From the NCBI GenBank assembly GCA_902492895.1, contig CABUNG010000001.1:1-64000 (forward strand): a stretch of 64,000 bases of DNA. The letters run 5' to 3'. This document shows positions 9,025 through 17,048 of the stretch, in pieces. The notes beneath the pieces were generated by a model. The model had not been told where the DNA came from. It made no database searches and saw only the letters and a list, made by a program, of their open reading frames with translations. How positions within the stretch are numbered: position 1 is the stretch's first letter; each line of letters opens with the position of its first letter. A program made the translations under genes and the position numbers. This DNA is from an uncultured Oscillospiraceae bacterium. Lineage in GTDB: Bacteria > Bacillota > Clostridia > Oscillospirales > Acutalibacteraceae.

Positions 9025-9053
9025 ATTATACTATTCCCCTATGCAAAATACAA
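9025..9053 (-). promoter_or_regulatory. Sigma-A promoter of the ligase-racemase-asnB operon
   Basis: Reading leftward, TTGTAT (9048-9053), a 17-bp spacer and TATAAT (9025-9030) lie 57 bp upstream of the ATP-grasp ligase start. Confidence 0.7.
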
Positions 9054-9063
9054 GAAAAATAGA

Positions 9064-9438
9064 GGCGCCAAATACGTGATAAAACCAGTACACTGCTGGG
9101 CGCCTCATCGAGAAGGGGGACAAGGTCCCCCTTCTCCGGACGCGGATAGATACAGGCGCGCCAAATACGTGATAAAACCAGTACACTGCCGGGCGCCTCA
9201 TCGAGAAGGGGGACAAGGTCCCCCTTCTCCGGACGCGGATAGATACAGGCGCGCCAAATACGTGATAAAAACCAGTACACTGCTGGGCGCCTCATCGAGA
9301 AGGGGAACAAGGTCCCCCTTCTCCGGACGCGGATAGATACAGGGGCGCCAAATACGTGATAAAAACCAGTACACTGCCGGGCACCTCATCGAGAAGGGGA
9401 ACAAGGATCCCCTTCTCCGGACGCGGACGGGATACCCT
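9064..9438. repeat. Four tandem copies of a 94-bp hairpin repeat
   Basis: Four near-identical units begin at about 9064, 9157, 9251 and 9345. Each contains AATACGTGATAAAA, a stretch ending GCGCCTCATC, a strong hairpin (GAGAAGGGG pairing with CCCCTTCTC) and CGGACGCGGATAGATACAGG. Frames are open on both strands only because the unit repeats. The fourth copy has drifted. The hairpins could stop transcription from either side. Confidence 0.85.
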
Positions 9439-9518
9439 TGCCAAGCCGCACGGCGTGCCATACCCAGTTCTCCGGATGCATGCAGGGATCCGGAGACCCG
9501 GTCAGACGGACTCCCATC

Positions 9519-9547
9519 TTGCCCGAAAGAGGGGTTTGTGCTATACT
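9519..9547 (+). promoter_or_regulatory. Promoter of glpP-glpK
   Basis: TTGCCC (9519-9524), a 17-bp spacer and TATACT (9542-9547) precede glpP. The leader that follows (9552-9583) can fold a CAAAAG/CTTTTG hairpin, a possible site for GlpP-type antitermination, though a weak one. Confidence 0.65.
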
Positions 9548-9608
9548 GATGCAAAAGCGGCGAACAGCGCCGCGCCTTTTGTAGAAAACGGAAAAAGAGG
9601 GGCGGACG

Positions 9609-10196
9609 ATGGAACAAACAGCGTTTTCCTTTGCGGACAGCTTGGCGGGCAACCCCATCATCGCCGCGGTCAAGGATCCGGAAGGACTCGGCCAGGCGCT
9701 CGACTCGGACTGCGGCGTGATTTTTCTTCTCTGCGGAGATATCTGCTCGATTGGGACACTGTCGGCCCGGGCGGCGGAGCGGGGAAAGGCTCTGTTTATC
9801 CACGCCGATCTGGTGGACGGTCTCGCGGGGCGGGAAGTGGCCGCCGATTTCATTCGGAAAAACACCGACGCGGTGGGCATCATCTCCACCAAGCCCTCTT
9901 TGATCCGACGAGCCAGGGAAGTGGGGCTCTCCACCGTCCAGCGCTTTTTCCTGATCGATTCGCTTGCCTTGCACAACGTCCGCCGCCTGCTTCTGCCCGA
10001 ACAGCGCCATTACCGGCCCGACGTGGTGGAGATCCTGCCGGGCGCGATGCCGAAGGTGCTCCGGCAGATCACATCCTTCAGTCCCGTACCGGTCATCGCA
10101 GGGGGGCTGATCCACGATAAAGAGGACGTTATGGCGGCGCTCGAAGCGGGGGCCGCAGCTATTTCCTCTACCGATCCGGAGATCTGGTTTCTGTAA
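9609..10196 (+). CDS. glpP: Glycerol uptake operon antiterminator
   Basis: This protein of 195 residues matches the GlpP family, which with glycerol-3-phosphate lets RNA polymerase read through leader terminators of glp genes. It has the TIM-barrel features of the group: NPIIAAVKD at the N-terminus, FIHADLVDGL, VGIISTKPSLI, RPDVVEILPGAMPKV and PVIAGGLIHDKEDV, and ends AAAISSTDPEIW as family members do. It lies 58 bp before glpK, so it probably controls its own operon. Confidence 0.9.
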   Translation: MEQTAFSFADSLAGNPIIAAVKDPEGLGQALDSDCGVIFLLCGDICSIGTLSARAAERGKALFIHADLVDGLAGREVAADFIRKNTDAVGIISTKPSLIRRAREVGLSTVQRFFLIDSLALHNVRRLLLPEQRHYRPDVVEILPGAMPKVLRQITSFSPVPVIAGGLIHDKEDVMAALEAGAAAISSTDPEIWFL

Positions 10197-10253
10197 GACG
10201 TGCACCCATCCGATGAGAGGCCCCAAGATCAGCCAAACAAGGAGGCATGTGGG

Positions 10254-11741
10254 ATGAAACCCTATATCCTTGCCCTGGACCAGGGCACGACGAGTTCCCG
10301 CGCAATCCTGTTCGACCGTCAGCAGCGGGTGGTGGGGTGCGCCCAAAAAGAATTTACCCAGATCTATCCCCAGGCGGGCTGGGTGGAGCATGACGCGGAA
10401 GAGATTTACGGCTCGCAATGGGAGGTGCTCGGCCGGGTCCTGCGGGAGACCGGGATTTCCGCGGGCGACGTGGCGGCCATCGGCATCACCAATCAGCGGG
10501 AAACCACCATCGTGTGGGACAAAGCGACCGGCCGCCCGATCCACAACGCGATCGTCTGGCAGTGCCGCCGGACCGCGCCCCAGTGCGAGAAAATGAAAGA
10601 AGACGGCTGCGAACGGTACGTGCGGGAGAATACGGGTCTCCTCATCGACGCCTATTTTTCCGCCACCAAGGTGAAATGGCTGCTCGACAACATTCCGGGC
10701 GCCCGGGAGAGGGCAAAACGAGGAGAGCTGCTGTTCGGGACGGTGGATACCTGGCTCATCTGGCGCCTGACGGGGGGCAAGGTGCACGCGACCGATTACA
10801 CCAACGCCTCCCGCACCATGCTGTTCAACATCCGGACCCTGGACTGGGACGACAATATTCTGTACGAATTGGATATTCCACGCTGTATGTTACCACAAGT
10901 ATACCCGTCTTCCCATATATTCGGCACCACGATGGTGGAGGGGGCCGAAATCCCGATCGCGTCGGCGGCGGGAGATCAGCAGGCGGCGCTGTTCGGCCAG
11001 GCCTGCTTTGACAAGGGAGATGTGAAAAACACCTATGGAACCGGCTGTTTCCTGCTGATGCATCTGGGACAGGAGTTCTGCCTGAGCCGCCACGGCCTCA
11101 TCACGACACTTGCGGCCGGAACCGATGCCCAGCCCGGATACGTGATGGAGGGCAGCGTGTTCGTGGGCGGAGCCGTGGTCCAGTGGCTGCGGGACGAGCT
11201 GGGGCTCATTGAAAAGGCAGCGGACAGCGAATTCTTCGCCACACAGGTTCCGGACAGCGGCGGCGTGGTCGTCGTGCCCGCTTTCACCGGACTGGGGGCG
11301 CCTTATTGGGATATGTACGCCAGAGGCAGCATTTTTGGCCTGACCAGGGGAGCGGGGCGCAGCCATATCATCCGGGCAGCGCTCGAATCCATCGCCTATC
11401 AGTCCCGGGACCTGATGGACGCGCTTGCGGCCGATACCGGATTGGCGGTCTTGGCGCTGAAGGTGGACGGCGGTGCATCGGCCAATCGGTTTCTCATGCA
11501 GTTTCAGGCCGATATCCTGGACTGTCCGGTCTTGTGCCCATCTGTTCGGGAAACCACGGCTCTGGGCGCGGCCATGCTGGCGGGGCTGGCCGTCGGGGTC
11601 TGGACCGGCATGGAAGAACTGCGGAAAACCTGGGCGCTTGAACGGCGATTCGAGCCGGCCATGCCGGAGGAAAAACGGGAGGCACTCCTCTCCCGCTGGC
11701 ACCGAGCGGTGGACCGCAGCCGGGACTGGCAAGCCGAGTAG
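10254..11741 (+). CDS. glpK: Glycerol kinase
   Basis: The 495-residue protein catalyses ATP-dependent phosphorylation of glycerol to glycerol-3-phosphate. It has the FGGY-kinase N-terminus YILALDQGTTSSRAILFD, the substrate residues of ITNQRETT and GRPIHNAIVWQCRRT, the Asp of SAAGDQQAALFGQ, and the C-terminal signature from KVDGGASANRFLMQFQADIL. The ATG at 10254 follows AAGGAGG; the family-standard length confirms this start over the upstream in-frame codons. It is co-transcribed with glpP and followed by a terminator. Confidence 0.97.
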   Translation: MKPYILALDQGTTSSRAILFDRQQRVVGCAQKEFTQIYPQAGWVEHDAEEIYGSQWEVLGRVLRETGISAGDVAAIGITNQRETTIVWDKATGRPIHNAIVWQCRRTAPQCEKMKEDGCERYVRENTGLLIDAYFSATKVKWLLDNIPGARERAKRGELLFGTVDTWLIWRLTGGKVHATDYTNASRTMLFNIRTLDWDDNILYELDIPRCMLPQVYPSSHIFGTTMVEGAEIPIASAAGDQQAALFGQACFDKGDVKNTYGTGCFLLMHLGQEFCLSRHGLITTLAAGTDAQPGYVMEGSVFVGGAVVQWLRDELGLIEKAADSEFFATQVPDSGGVVVVPAFTGLGAPYWDMYARGSIFGLTRGAGRSHIIRAALESIAYQSRDLMDALAADTGLAVLALKVDGGASANRFLMQFQADILDCPVLCPSVRETTALGAAMLAGLAVGVWTGMEELRKTWALERRFEPAMPEEKREALLSRWHRAVDRSRDWQAE

Positions 11742-11765
11742 GCGTCCATACCATCAAATGTCTTT

Positions 11766-11796
11766 CCGGTCCGCTTTTGCGGGCCGGATTTTTTTA
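11766..11796 (+). terminator. Terminator after glpK
   Basis: CCGGTCCGC pairs with GCGGGCCGG around a TTTT loop, followed by ATTTTTTT. Confidence 0.9.
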
Positions 11797-11804
11797 TATT
11801 TAAC

Positions 11805-11844
11805 TTGACAAATGCATATACTGTATATATACTATATATACAGT
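11805..11844 (+). promoter_or_regulatory. Promoter with overlapping GntR operator
   Basis: TTGACA (11805-11810), 17 bp, TATACT (11828-11833). A perfect 25-bp palindrome at 11820-11844 (12-bp arms starting ACTGTATATATA, central C) covers the -10 box. It is the probable autoregulatory operator of the GntR protein encoded 25 bp downstream. Confidence 0.8.
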
Positions 11845-11869
11845 AAGCACGAAACAGGGGGTTGCTTGG

Positions 11870-12283
11870 GTGAACATCATCATACGCAATGAGGGGAACA
11901 GCCCGATTTACGAGCAAATCGTCACCCAGATCAAGAACGCCATTCTGGCGGGAGAGCTGTCGGAGGGAGAAGCGCTGCCCTCCATGCGGCTGCTCGCGAA
12001 GGAACTGCGCATCAGCTTGATCACGACCAAACGCGCTTACGAAGAACTGGAGCGGGAGGGCTTTGTCGTCACGGTTCCCGGGCGGGGCAGTTTTGTCGCC
12101 GCAGCAAACTGGGAGCTGCTGCGGGAAGAACACCGCCGAAGAATGGAAGAGCAGCTCGCGGCCGCCGCGGCTGCCGCCCGGATGGGCGGGGTGGCGCGGG
12201 ACGAGATGCTGGAGATTGCCGGCCTGCTTTATGATGAGACCGGCCCCGCAGACACGGCATTTGAACAGGAGGAAACGCCATGA
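11870..12283 (+). CDS. GntR-family repressor, YtrA type
   Basis: This 137-residue regulator has an N-terminal winged helix (SPIYEQIVTQIKNAIL, then LPSMRLLAKELRIS, then GRGSFVAA) and a short Ala/Arg-rich helical tail without a large ligand domain. That is the YtrA layout. YtrA-type proteins repress ABC-transporter operons and respond to cell-envelope stress. It starts at GTG 11870 after GGGGGTTG. Its stop overlaps the ABC ATPase start by 4 bp. The palindrome over the promoter indicates autoregulation. Confidence 0.9.
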   Translation: MNIIIRNEGNSPIYEQIVTQIKNAILAGELSEGEALPSMRLLAKELRISLITTKRAYEELEREGFVVTVPGRGSFVAAANWELLREEHRRRMEEQLAAAAAAARMGGVARDEMLEIAGLLYDETGPADTAFEQEETP

Positions 12284-13164
12284 GCGACGTGCTAGAAATC
12301 AGCGGACTGAAAAAACGCTTCGGAGACTTTGAACTCGATATCCCGGAGCTGCGGGTGGAGGCGGGGACCGTCATGGGACTGGTCGGCGCCAACGGCGCGG
12401 GCAAATCCACCACCCTCAAATTGATCCTCAACCTCATTCATCGGGATGAGGGAACGATTCAGGTCATGGGGATGGATAACCAGCGGGAGGATGCCGCGAT
12501 CAAACAGGAAATCGGCATCGTGTTCGATGAGCCCTGCTTTCATGACCTGCTTACCCCGGCCCAGATCGGGCGATCCATACGGCCCTGGTATGCGAAATGG
12601 GACGACGGCCTTTACCAGCGGACTCTGCGCAAATTCGAACTGCCCGCCGATAAACGGGTCAAGGAATTTTCCAGAGGCATGAAAATGAAACTCGCCATCG
12701 CCACCGCGATGTGCCACCGGCCCCGCCTCCTGCTGCTCGATGAACCGACCGGAGGGTTGGATCCTCTGGTGCGGGATGAGATCCTCGATATGTTCCTCGA
12801 ATTTCTGCAGGAGGAGGACCATTCCATCATCCTCTCCTCCCACATCACCAGCGATCTGGATAAAATCGCGGATACCATCGCCCTGATCGACCACGGCCAT
12901 GTGCTGTTCCATGAGGAAAAGGACGTGTTGCGGGACGGCTATGCCCTGGTCAAGGGCAGTATGGACCAGCTTCGGACGCTGGACCGGCGGGAGCTGGTGG
13001 GGGTGCGGGAAAACCGGTTCGGGTTCGAAGCGCTCTGCCGCCGGGATATGGCCCGCCGCCATCCTGAGCTTGCGTGCGAACGTCCAGATATCGAGCAGAT
13101 CATGCTGTTTTTCACCCGCCGCCATCCAGACGTGTCGGCGACGTCGGCGAAAGGAGAATTTTGA
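12280..13164 (+). CDS. ABC transporter ATP-binding protein
   Basis: A 294-residue ABC ATPase with Walker A GANGAGKST near residue 38, the signature FSRGMKMKLAIA, Walker B LLLLDEPTGGLDP and the switch His in SSHIT. A C-terminal extension of about 70 residues after the nucleotide-binding domain resembles exporter ATPases of the YtrB/BcrA kind. It pairs with the ABC-2 permease that starts at the next base and probably exports a peptide, antibiotic or lipid. It lies in the GntR-controlled operon. Confidence 0.92.
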   Translation: MSDVLEISGLKKRFGDFELDIPELRVEAGTVMGLVGANGAGKSTTLKLILNLIHRDEGTIQVMGMDNQREDAAIKQEIGIVFDEPCFHDLLTPAQIGRSIRPWYAKWDDGLYQRTLRKFELPADKRVKEFSRGMKMKLAIATAMCHRPRLLLLDEPTGGLDPLVRDEILDMFLEFLQEEDHSIILSSHITSDLDKIADTIALIDHGHVLFHEEKDVLRDGYALVKGSMDQLRTLDRRELVGVRENRFGFEALCRRDMARRHPELACERPDIEQIMLFFTRRHPDVSATSAKGEF

Positions 13165-13812
13165 ATGAAGGGCCTTCTTTATAAAGATTTGACGCTGGCC
13201 GCGCAGCAGCTGCGGCTGATGGTGCTTTATATCCTGCTGTTCGGCGTCGTATTCATCGGGCTGATGGACAACACCTCGTTCGCCCTGTCCTTCGTGTCCC
13301 TGATGATGTTCATGCTCTCGATGAACTGCTTTACCTATGACGAGCAGGTTTCCTATGACAAGCTGGTGGCCGCATCCCCGGTCCCGAAGCGCCAGGTGGT
13401 GCTTGCGCGGTATCTGGCGTCTCTGATCATCTGGATTTTGGGGACGTTCGGGATCGTCGTGGTGGGGTTTGTCACCCAGGTCATCAAAGGCCGCGGCGCA
13501 CTCCCGGACTGGAGCGGACAGTTTATGAATCTCGCTGTGGGGCTCGGCATGGTGCTGGTGTTTATGGCGGTGCTGTTTCCGATTCTGTATCGTTTCGGCA
13601 GCACCAAAAGCCGGATGGTGTTGATTCTGGTCTGCTGTGTGCCGATTTTCGCCGTCGGTGCGGTGACGAGCCTGATTCAGGAGGAAGGGCTGCCTGCGTT
13701 GCCGCCGTCCTTCCTGGCCACTCTGCCCTGGCTGATCGGGGCGATCCTGATCGTCGGCCTGATCCTGTCCTTTTCGATTTCGGTGCGGATTCTGGAACAG
13801 AAAGAATACTAA
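13165..13812 (+). CDS. ABC-2 type permease
   Basis: This 215-residue integral membrane protein has about six hydrophobic segments (for example LMVLYILLFGVVFIGLM and the last, WLIGAILIVGLILSFSI). It begins MKGLLYKDL, common in clostridial ABC-2 permeases, and contains SYDKLVAASPVPKRQVVLAR, the cytoplasmic loop typical of the group. It starts directly after the ATPase stop and forms the membrane half of that exporter. Confidence 0.88.
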   Translation: MKGLLYKDLTLAAQQLRLMVLYILLFGVVFIGLMDNTSFALSFVSLMMFMLSMNCFTYDEQVSYDKLVAASPVPKRQVVLARYLASLIIWILGTFGIVVVGFVTQVIKGRGALPDWSGQFMNLAVGLGMVLVFMAVLFPILYRFGSTKSRMVLILVCCVPIFAVGAVTSLIQEEGLPALPPSFLATLPWLIGAILIVGLILSFSISVRILEQKEY

Positions 13813-13828
13813 AGAGCAGTGCATGGAA

Positions 13829-13862
13829 CCACACGCCCGCGTCATGCGGGCGCGTGGTTTTT
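13829..13862 (+). terminator. Terminator of the GntR/ABC operon
   Basis: CCACACGCCCGC pairs with GCGGGCGCGTGG (one A-C mismatch), followed by TTTTT. Confidence 0.85.
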
Positions 13863-13888
13863 ACTATAGGCAATTTTTAAAAAAGCTA

Positions 13889-13935
13889 TTGTGTTTTAAA
13901 TAGTAGTGGTGTATACTAAATCCATCTACTAATCT
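13889..13935 (+). promoter_or_regulatory. Promoter and probable PadR operator
   Basis: TTGTGT (13889-13894), 17 bp, TATACT (13912-13917). TAGTAG at 13901-13906 and CTACTA at 13925-13930 form an inverted repeat flanking the -10 box, a likely operator for the PadR protein encoded downstream. Confidence 0.65.
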
Positions 13936-13957
13936 TTACACAGTAGGAGGGGTTCCG

Positions 13958-14812
13958 ATGACGAAAGCGGAATATCTGGAGGAATTGCGCACGGGATTGG
14001 AGGAACGCTTCACTCCGGGGGAAACGGCAGATATCCTGGCTGAATACGCCAGTTTTTTCGAATCCGGACAGGCGGAAGGGCGGACGGAAGAGGCGGTCGC
14101 AGCGGCGCTGGGATCTCCGGCGGCACTTGTGCGGCTGCTGACTGCGGAAAGAATGGCGCCGGCCGTGCCGCGGGCCAGTCTCGGCAGGCGCATCGCGGCG
14201 CTTCTGATCGACCGGCTCTTCCTTTTCGCCGTTATCGTGCTCTTTACAGCGGGGGGATGGCTCATCATGAAACAGACGGCCGAACCGATCTTGGAAACGG
14301 AAGATTGGTCGTCGGGGACGATCGTCGTCCGAGACGATGAGGAAGCGCATATTGAAGTCAGACGGCAAGTCAGTGCCGCGGTTATGGTGATTCCGCTGCT
14401 GATCCTTTTGGGGACCTTTGTCCCCCAGCTGGCTGTACCGCTGACAGTCACGCTGATACTGGAGAGGCTTTTTTACACTTCGGGCGGCATCGGAGCGGGC
14501 GGCTGGCTGGCCGGGGCTCTGCTGTTCGGGATGCTCCTCACCCTGCTGTATAAACCGGCGCTGGAATGCCTGTGGAACGGTCGCACGATCGGCAAACGGA
14601 TTCTCCGCATCCGGGTGGCGGCGCCGGACGGGGGCCGGGCCGGAGCCGGGCGGATCCTGACGCGGGAACTGATCGGGGATAGTCTTCTGGGCGGCCTGAC
14701 CGGCGGCGTCACCACCGTCGTTTCTATTTTTACCGCCGCAATCGGAAAAGAGCGCAAAAGCGTGCCGGATTATATCGCGTCCACGGTAGTTGTGCCGGAT
14801 ATAAAGTCATGA
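13958..14812 (+). CDS. HAAS (DUF1700)-RDD membrane protein
   Basis: The 284-residue protein joins two known modules. Residues 1-65 (YLEELRTGLEERFTPGETADILAEYASFF) are the HAAS/DUF1700 helical domain that accompanies PadR regulators. The rest is an RDD-type membrane domain: LGRRIAALLIDRLFLF holds the Arg-Asp pair, and TIGKRILRIRV the typical loop before the last helices. Four hydrophobic segments are visible. HAAS proteins are thought to bind PadR partners at the membrane; the partner here is the next gene, 29 bp downstream, opposite to the usual order. Confidence 0.85.
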   Translation: MTKAEYLEELRTGLEERFTPGETADILAEYASFFESGQAEGRTEEAVAAALGSPAALVRLLTAERMAPAVPRASLGRRIAALLIDRLFLFAVIVLFTAGGWLIMKQTAEPILETEDWSSGTIVVRDDEEAHIEVRRQVSAAVMVIPLLILLGTFVPQLAVPLTVTLILERLFYTSGGIGAGGWLAGALLFGMLLTLLYKPALECLWNGRTIGKRILRIRVAAPDGGRAGAGRILTRELIGDSLLGGLTGGVTTVVSIFTAAIGKERKSVPDYIASTVVVPDIKS

Positions 14813-14840
14813 TAAACTGGTTCGGAAAGGGGGCGCGTGC

Positions 14841-15152
14841 ATGGACACCCAACTGAAAAAGGGCGTTTTGGAGCTGGCCATCCTCTTTCAAATTCGGGAT
14901 GAAGAACAATACGGCTATGAGATCATGAAACGGATCCGCCAGGAATTTCCTGAGGTATACGAAGGATCGGTTTACGCCATCCTCCGCCGCCTCGCAGCGG
15001 AAGGGCTGGCCGCGCCGGTTCTGCGCCCGTCCGATTTTGGGCCGCCCCGCAAATACTACTGCCTGACCCCGGCCGGCCGCGAGAGGCTGCGGGATTCCCT
15101 GGCTGAGTGGACTGCTTTGCGGGAGGGCCTGTCCCGGCTGGGGCTGCCATAA
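14841..15152 (+). CDS. PadR-family transcriptional regulator
   Basis: This compact 103-residue PadR protein (subfamily 2 size) begins MDTQLKKGVLELAILFQI and carries the winged helix YGYEIMKRIRQ, VYEGSVYAILRRLAAEGLA and RKYYCLTPAGRERL. GGAAAGGGGG precedes the start. It is predicted to repress the HAAS-RDD operon from the inverted repeat near 13901-13930. It is the last host gene before the prophage. Confidence 0.92.
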   Translation: MDTQLKKGVLELAILFQIRDEEQYGYEIMKRIRQEFPEVYEGSVYAILRRLAAEGLAAPVLRPSDFGPPRKYYCLTPAGRERLRDSLAEWTALREGLSRLGLP

Positions 15153-15160
15153 TACGACAG

Positions 15161-15200
15161 GAACACCTCCCGGATGCGGTTCGGGACGTGTTCTTTTTTT
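15161..15200 (+). terminator. Terminator after the PadR gene
   Basis: GAACAC and TCCCG pair with CGGGA and GTGTTC around one C-C mismatch, followed by TTTTTTT. Confidence 0.85.
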
Positions 15201-15267
15201 ACAGATTTCTAAGCGGAAAAAACGGGGAAAATGTCGAAACAGGATAATCCTGTGCATGAGGCGGATT

Positions 15268-15282
15268 TTTCCGCGAAAGATG
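15268..15282. repeat. Left target-site duplication of the prophage
   Basis: TTTCCGCGAAAGATG is identical to 50543-50557 at the other prophage border. On the host side it forms half of a GCGGA-TTTT-TCCGC hairpin (15261-15274), a palindromic target of the kind IS30-type transposases often choose. Confidence 0.8.
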
Positions 15283-15292
15283 CGCAAATGTC

Positions 15293-15308
15293 AATAGTAA
15301 ATGCGAAA
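15293..15308. repeat. Left terminal inverted repeat
   Basis: AATAGTAAATGCGAAA matches the reverse complement of 50517-50532 at 15 of 16 positions. It lies exactly 10 bp inside the left border and 19 bp beyond the transposase stop. Confidence 0.8.
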
Positions 15309-15326
15309 AAAATTGAAAATTTATTT

Positions 15327-16364
15327 TTATAGTGTGTCAAGGCATTCGCGGAAGCACATTGCAGAAGTTTTCCAGCCCAATATTTCACGCGGATAGTTGT
15401 TGATCCATTGTTCAAGGTCTTTTATTGCGGCGGTTGATACTTTTCCGAAGTCTGTTCCTTTCGGGTATCGCCGCCGTATCATTCTATTTTGATTTTCGTT
15501 TGATCCCCGTTCAAAACTGCTGTACGGGTGACAATAGTAAAAGCGTGTCCGCTTCCCCTTGCGGATCACGGATTGTTCCAACCTTTCCACATTGGAGAAT
15601 TCCCCGCCATTATCAACGGTGATCGTTTTGAACACTTTACGGAATAGCGCGCCGAACCGCCGTTCTATACGGTCAAGTGCCTTTATGGTGCTTTCCTCCG
15701 TCCGATCCGGCATACGCTCTATAATTTCTTGTCGCGTCTTCCGCTCCGTCAGCACAAGAAGGGCTTTCTTTGAAGTCTGCTTCCCGCTGTAAACGGTATC
15801 CATTTCCCAATGTCCGAAGACTTCGCGCCCCTCCACTTCGGCGGGGCGTTTTTCTATGCTCTTCCCGCGTGGGGCGCGTTTGGCCGTCTTCACTTTGCGA
15901 TATTTCCGCTTTCGTTTTGCCTTTTCCGGCAAATCCTTGTTTGTCAGCATAAGAAACACGCCCTTTGTTATGTAGCCGTAAAAGGTGCTTGTGCAAATCG
16001 TAGTTTTGAATTCCAGCCCCTCTAAAGCAATGTCGGCAAGTGCGGCGGCGGGGGATCGGCCTTCTTCAAGCACTTTTCTTTCCAGATATTCCGCAAGGGC
16101 GTAATCACGGCCAATTTTCAGCGGCGCGCCTTTTGCCGAAAGGTTTTCACGGTATCGCCTGTGTGCTTCGTCCGGATTGTACCTTTCTTCCTCTGTCCAA
16201 TCCGAATTGCGGTGAACCATGCGGGCGCGTTTTATTTCGCGGTAAATAGTGCTGATATGCACATGAATTTCCGCGGCGATCTCCTTTGCCGAATGGCCGT
16301 TATTTAATAACGCTTCAATCTTGTAACGGTCTGCCTTTGTCAAATGGCTAAAACAATGCCCCAT
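15327..16364 (-). CDS. IS30-family DDE transposase
   Basis: This 345-residue transposase has the IS30 layout. The N-terminal helix-turn-helix is SAKEIAAEIHVHISTIYREI, preceded by HLTKADRYKIEALL. The DDE residues are in GHWEMDTV, ITVDNGGEF and SSFERGSNENQNRMIRR. The length is normal for IS30. No IS-sized pair of inverted repeats flanks the gene alone; the repeats found bracket the whole prophage, so it is probably the phage's own integration and transposition enzyme. GTGGAG precedes its ATG. A terminator separates it from the upstream HTH gene. Confidence 0.9.
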   Translation of the reverse strand: MGHCFSHLTKADRYKIEALLNNGHSAKEIAAEIHVHISTIYREIKRARMVHRNSDWTEEERYNPDEAHRRYRENLSAKGAPLKIGRDYALAEYLERKVLEEGRSPAAALADIALEGLEFKTTICTSTFYGYITKGVFLMLTNKDLPEKAKRKRKYRKVKTAKRAPRGKSIEKRPAEVEGREVFGHWEMDTVYSGKQTSKKALLVLTERKTRQEIIERMPDRTEESTIKALDRIERRFGALFRKVFKTITVDNGGEFSNVERLEQSVIRKGKRTRFYYCHPYSSFERGSNENQNRMIRRRYPKGTDFGKVSTAAIKDLEQWINNYPREILGWKTSAMCFRECLDTL

Positions 16365-16387
16365 GCTCCACGCCCCCTATAAACAAA

Positions 16388-16412
16388 AACAAGAGGCGGT
16401 TTCCCGCCCCTT
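16388..16412 (-). terminator. Terminator between XRE gene and transposase
   Basis: Reading leftward, CAAGGGGCGGG pairs with CCGCCTCTTG and is followed by TTTTTG. It should limit read-through into the transposase gene. Confidence 0.7.
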
Positions 16413-16422
16413 GCGCCTGAAA

Positions 16423-16692
16423 TTAACTCCTTCTTTTGTCGTATTCGTCCAGCCCTTCCAGCGTGGCCGGATCGGTAAGAATATCCCGCAAGCTACATTC
16501 AAGGGCGTTGCAAATTTTTAATAGTGTCGCCAGCTTTGCCCCGTTAATATCCCGCGCGCCTCTTTCGTAGTCTTGCAGGATACGCACGGAAATTCCCGCC
16601 GCCGCCGCAAGCTGTGATTGTGACATACCAGCCGCCAGCCGCGCGGCCTGCAATTTTTCGTTTCTATATGCTATTTTAACGCTAATATCCAC
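16423..16692 (-). CDS. XRE-family phage regulator
   Basis: This protein of about 89 residues carries a Cro/CI-type helix-turn-helix: LQAARLAAGMSQSQLAAAAGI, split by the turn, then VRILQDYERGARDIN. The tail CNALECSLRDILTD is usual for short clostridial XRE proteins. GTG 16692 is chosen because GGGAGG lies at the right distance; ATG 16713 would place the SD inside the gene. It is read leftward in the lysogeny region and probably takes part in the lysis-lysogeny or transposition switch. Confidence 0.8.
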   Translation of the reverse strand: MDISVKIAYRNEKLQAARLAAGMSQSQLAAAAGISVRILQDYERGARDINGAKLATLLKICNALECSLRDILTDPATLEGLDEYDKRRS

Positions 16693-16772
16693 GCGCCGAA
16701 CCTCCCTTGACATTTTCGCTTTTTATCGGTTATAATAAAGGCAACGGGCGGGGATACCCGCCGCCGTATCTG

Positions 16773-16889
16773 TTAGGACTGTTTGTTCTTCTTGTTTGGC
16801 TTTATGCTGATTGTGATACGCTCCACCGTTTCACTCTCCAAAGCCTTTTTAAGAAGTTCAAGCAGTTCTTTTATTTGCTCTTCGGTCAA
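16773..16889 (-). CDS. Small phage protein of unknown function
   Basis: A 38-residue helical peptide (LTEEQIKELLELLKKALES) is predicted from TTG 16889 with AAAAGGGG upstream. The open frame reaches ATG 16973, but that codon lies inside the promoter and operator at 16962-16990, so the longer form could not be translated from it. No family recognised. Confidence 0.4.
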   Translation of the reverse strand: MTEEQIKELLELLKKALESETVERITISIKPNKKNKQS

Positions 16890-16961
16890 TCTTCGCACCC
16901 CTTTTCCGGTGGTGTTGTCTTCTCCTTTCGTTTTACTCGGCTTCCCCTTGCCTGTGATTTT

Positions 16962-16990
16962 ATTATACGGCATTTGCCGTATAAAGTCAA
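16962..16990 (-). promoter_or_regulatory. Lysogeny-region promoter with palindromic operator
   Basis: Reading leftward, TTGACT (16985-16990), 17 bp and TATAAT (16962-16967). A perfect palindrome at 16964-16983 (TATACGGCA-TT-TGCCGTATA) covers the -10 box and spacer and is a probable repressor site. Confidence 0.8.
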
Positions 16991-17048
16991 TAGCTTTTCA
17001 AAAAATAATTGCGAAAAATAGCAAAAGCGGCGGGGAATTCCCGCCGCT

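Noticed and set aside
9026..9436. Frames through the tandem repeat, and a possible CRISPR array
   Set aside because: The whole 94-bp unit repeats without unique spacers, so it is not CRISPR; the peptides simply repeat with the DNA and have no start signals.
9198..10787. Long leftward frame (529 codons)
   Set aside because: Antisense shadow of glpP and glpK plus the repeat array.
12292..13845. Leftward 517-codon frame
   Set aside because: Antisense to the ABC ATPase and permease genes.
15327..16364. Ordinary IS30 insertion inside the prophage
   Set aside because: No inverted repeats flank the gene alone near 16365-16425; the matching repeats lie at the two prophage ends.
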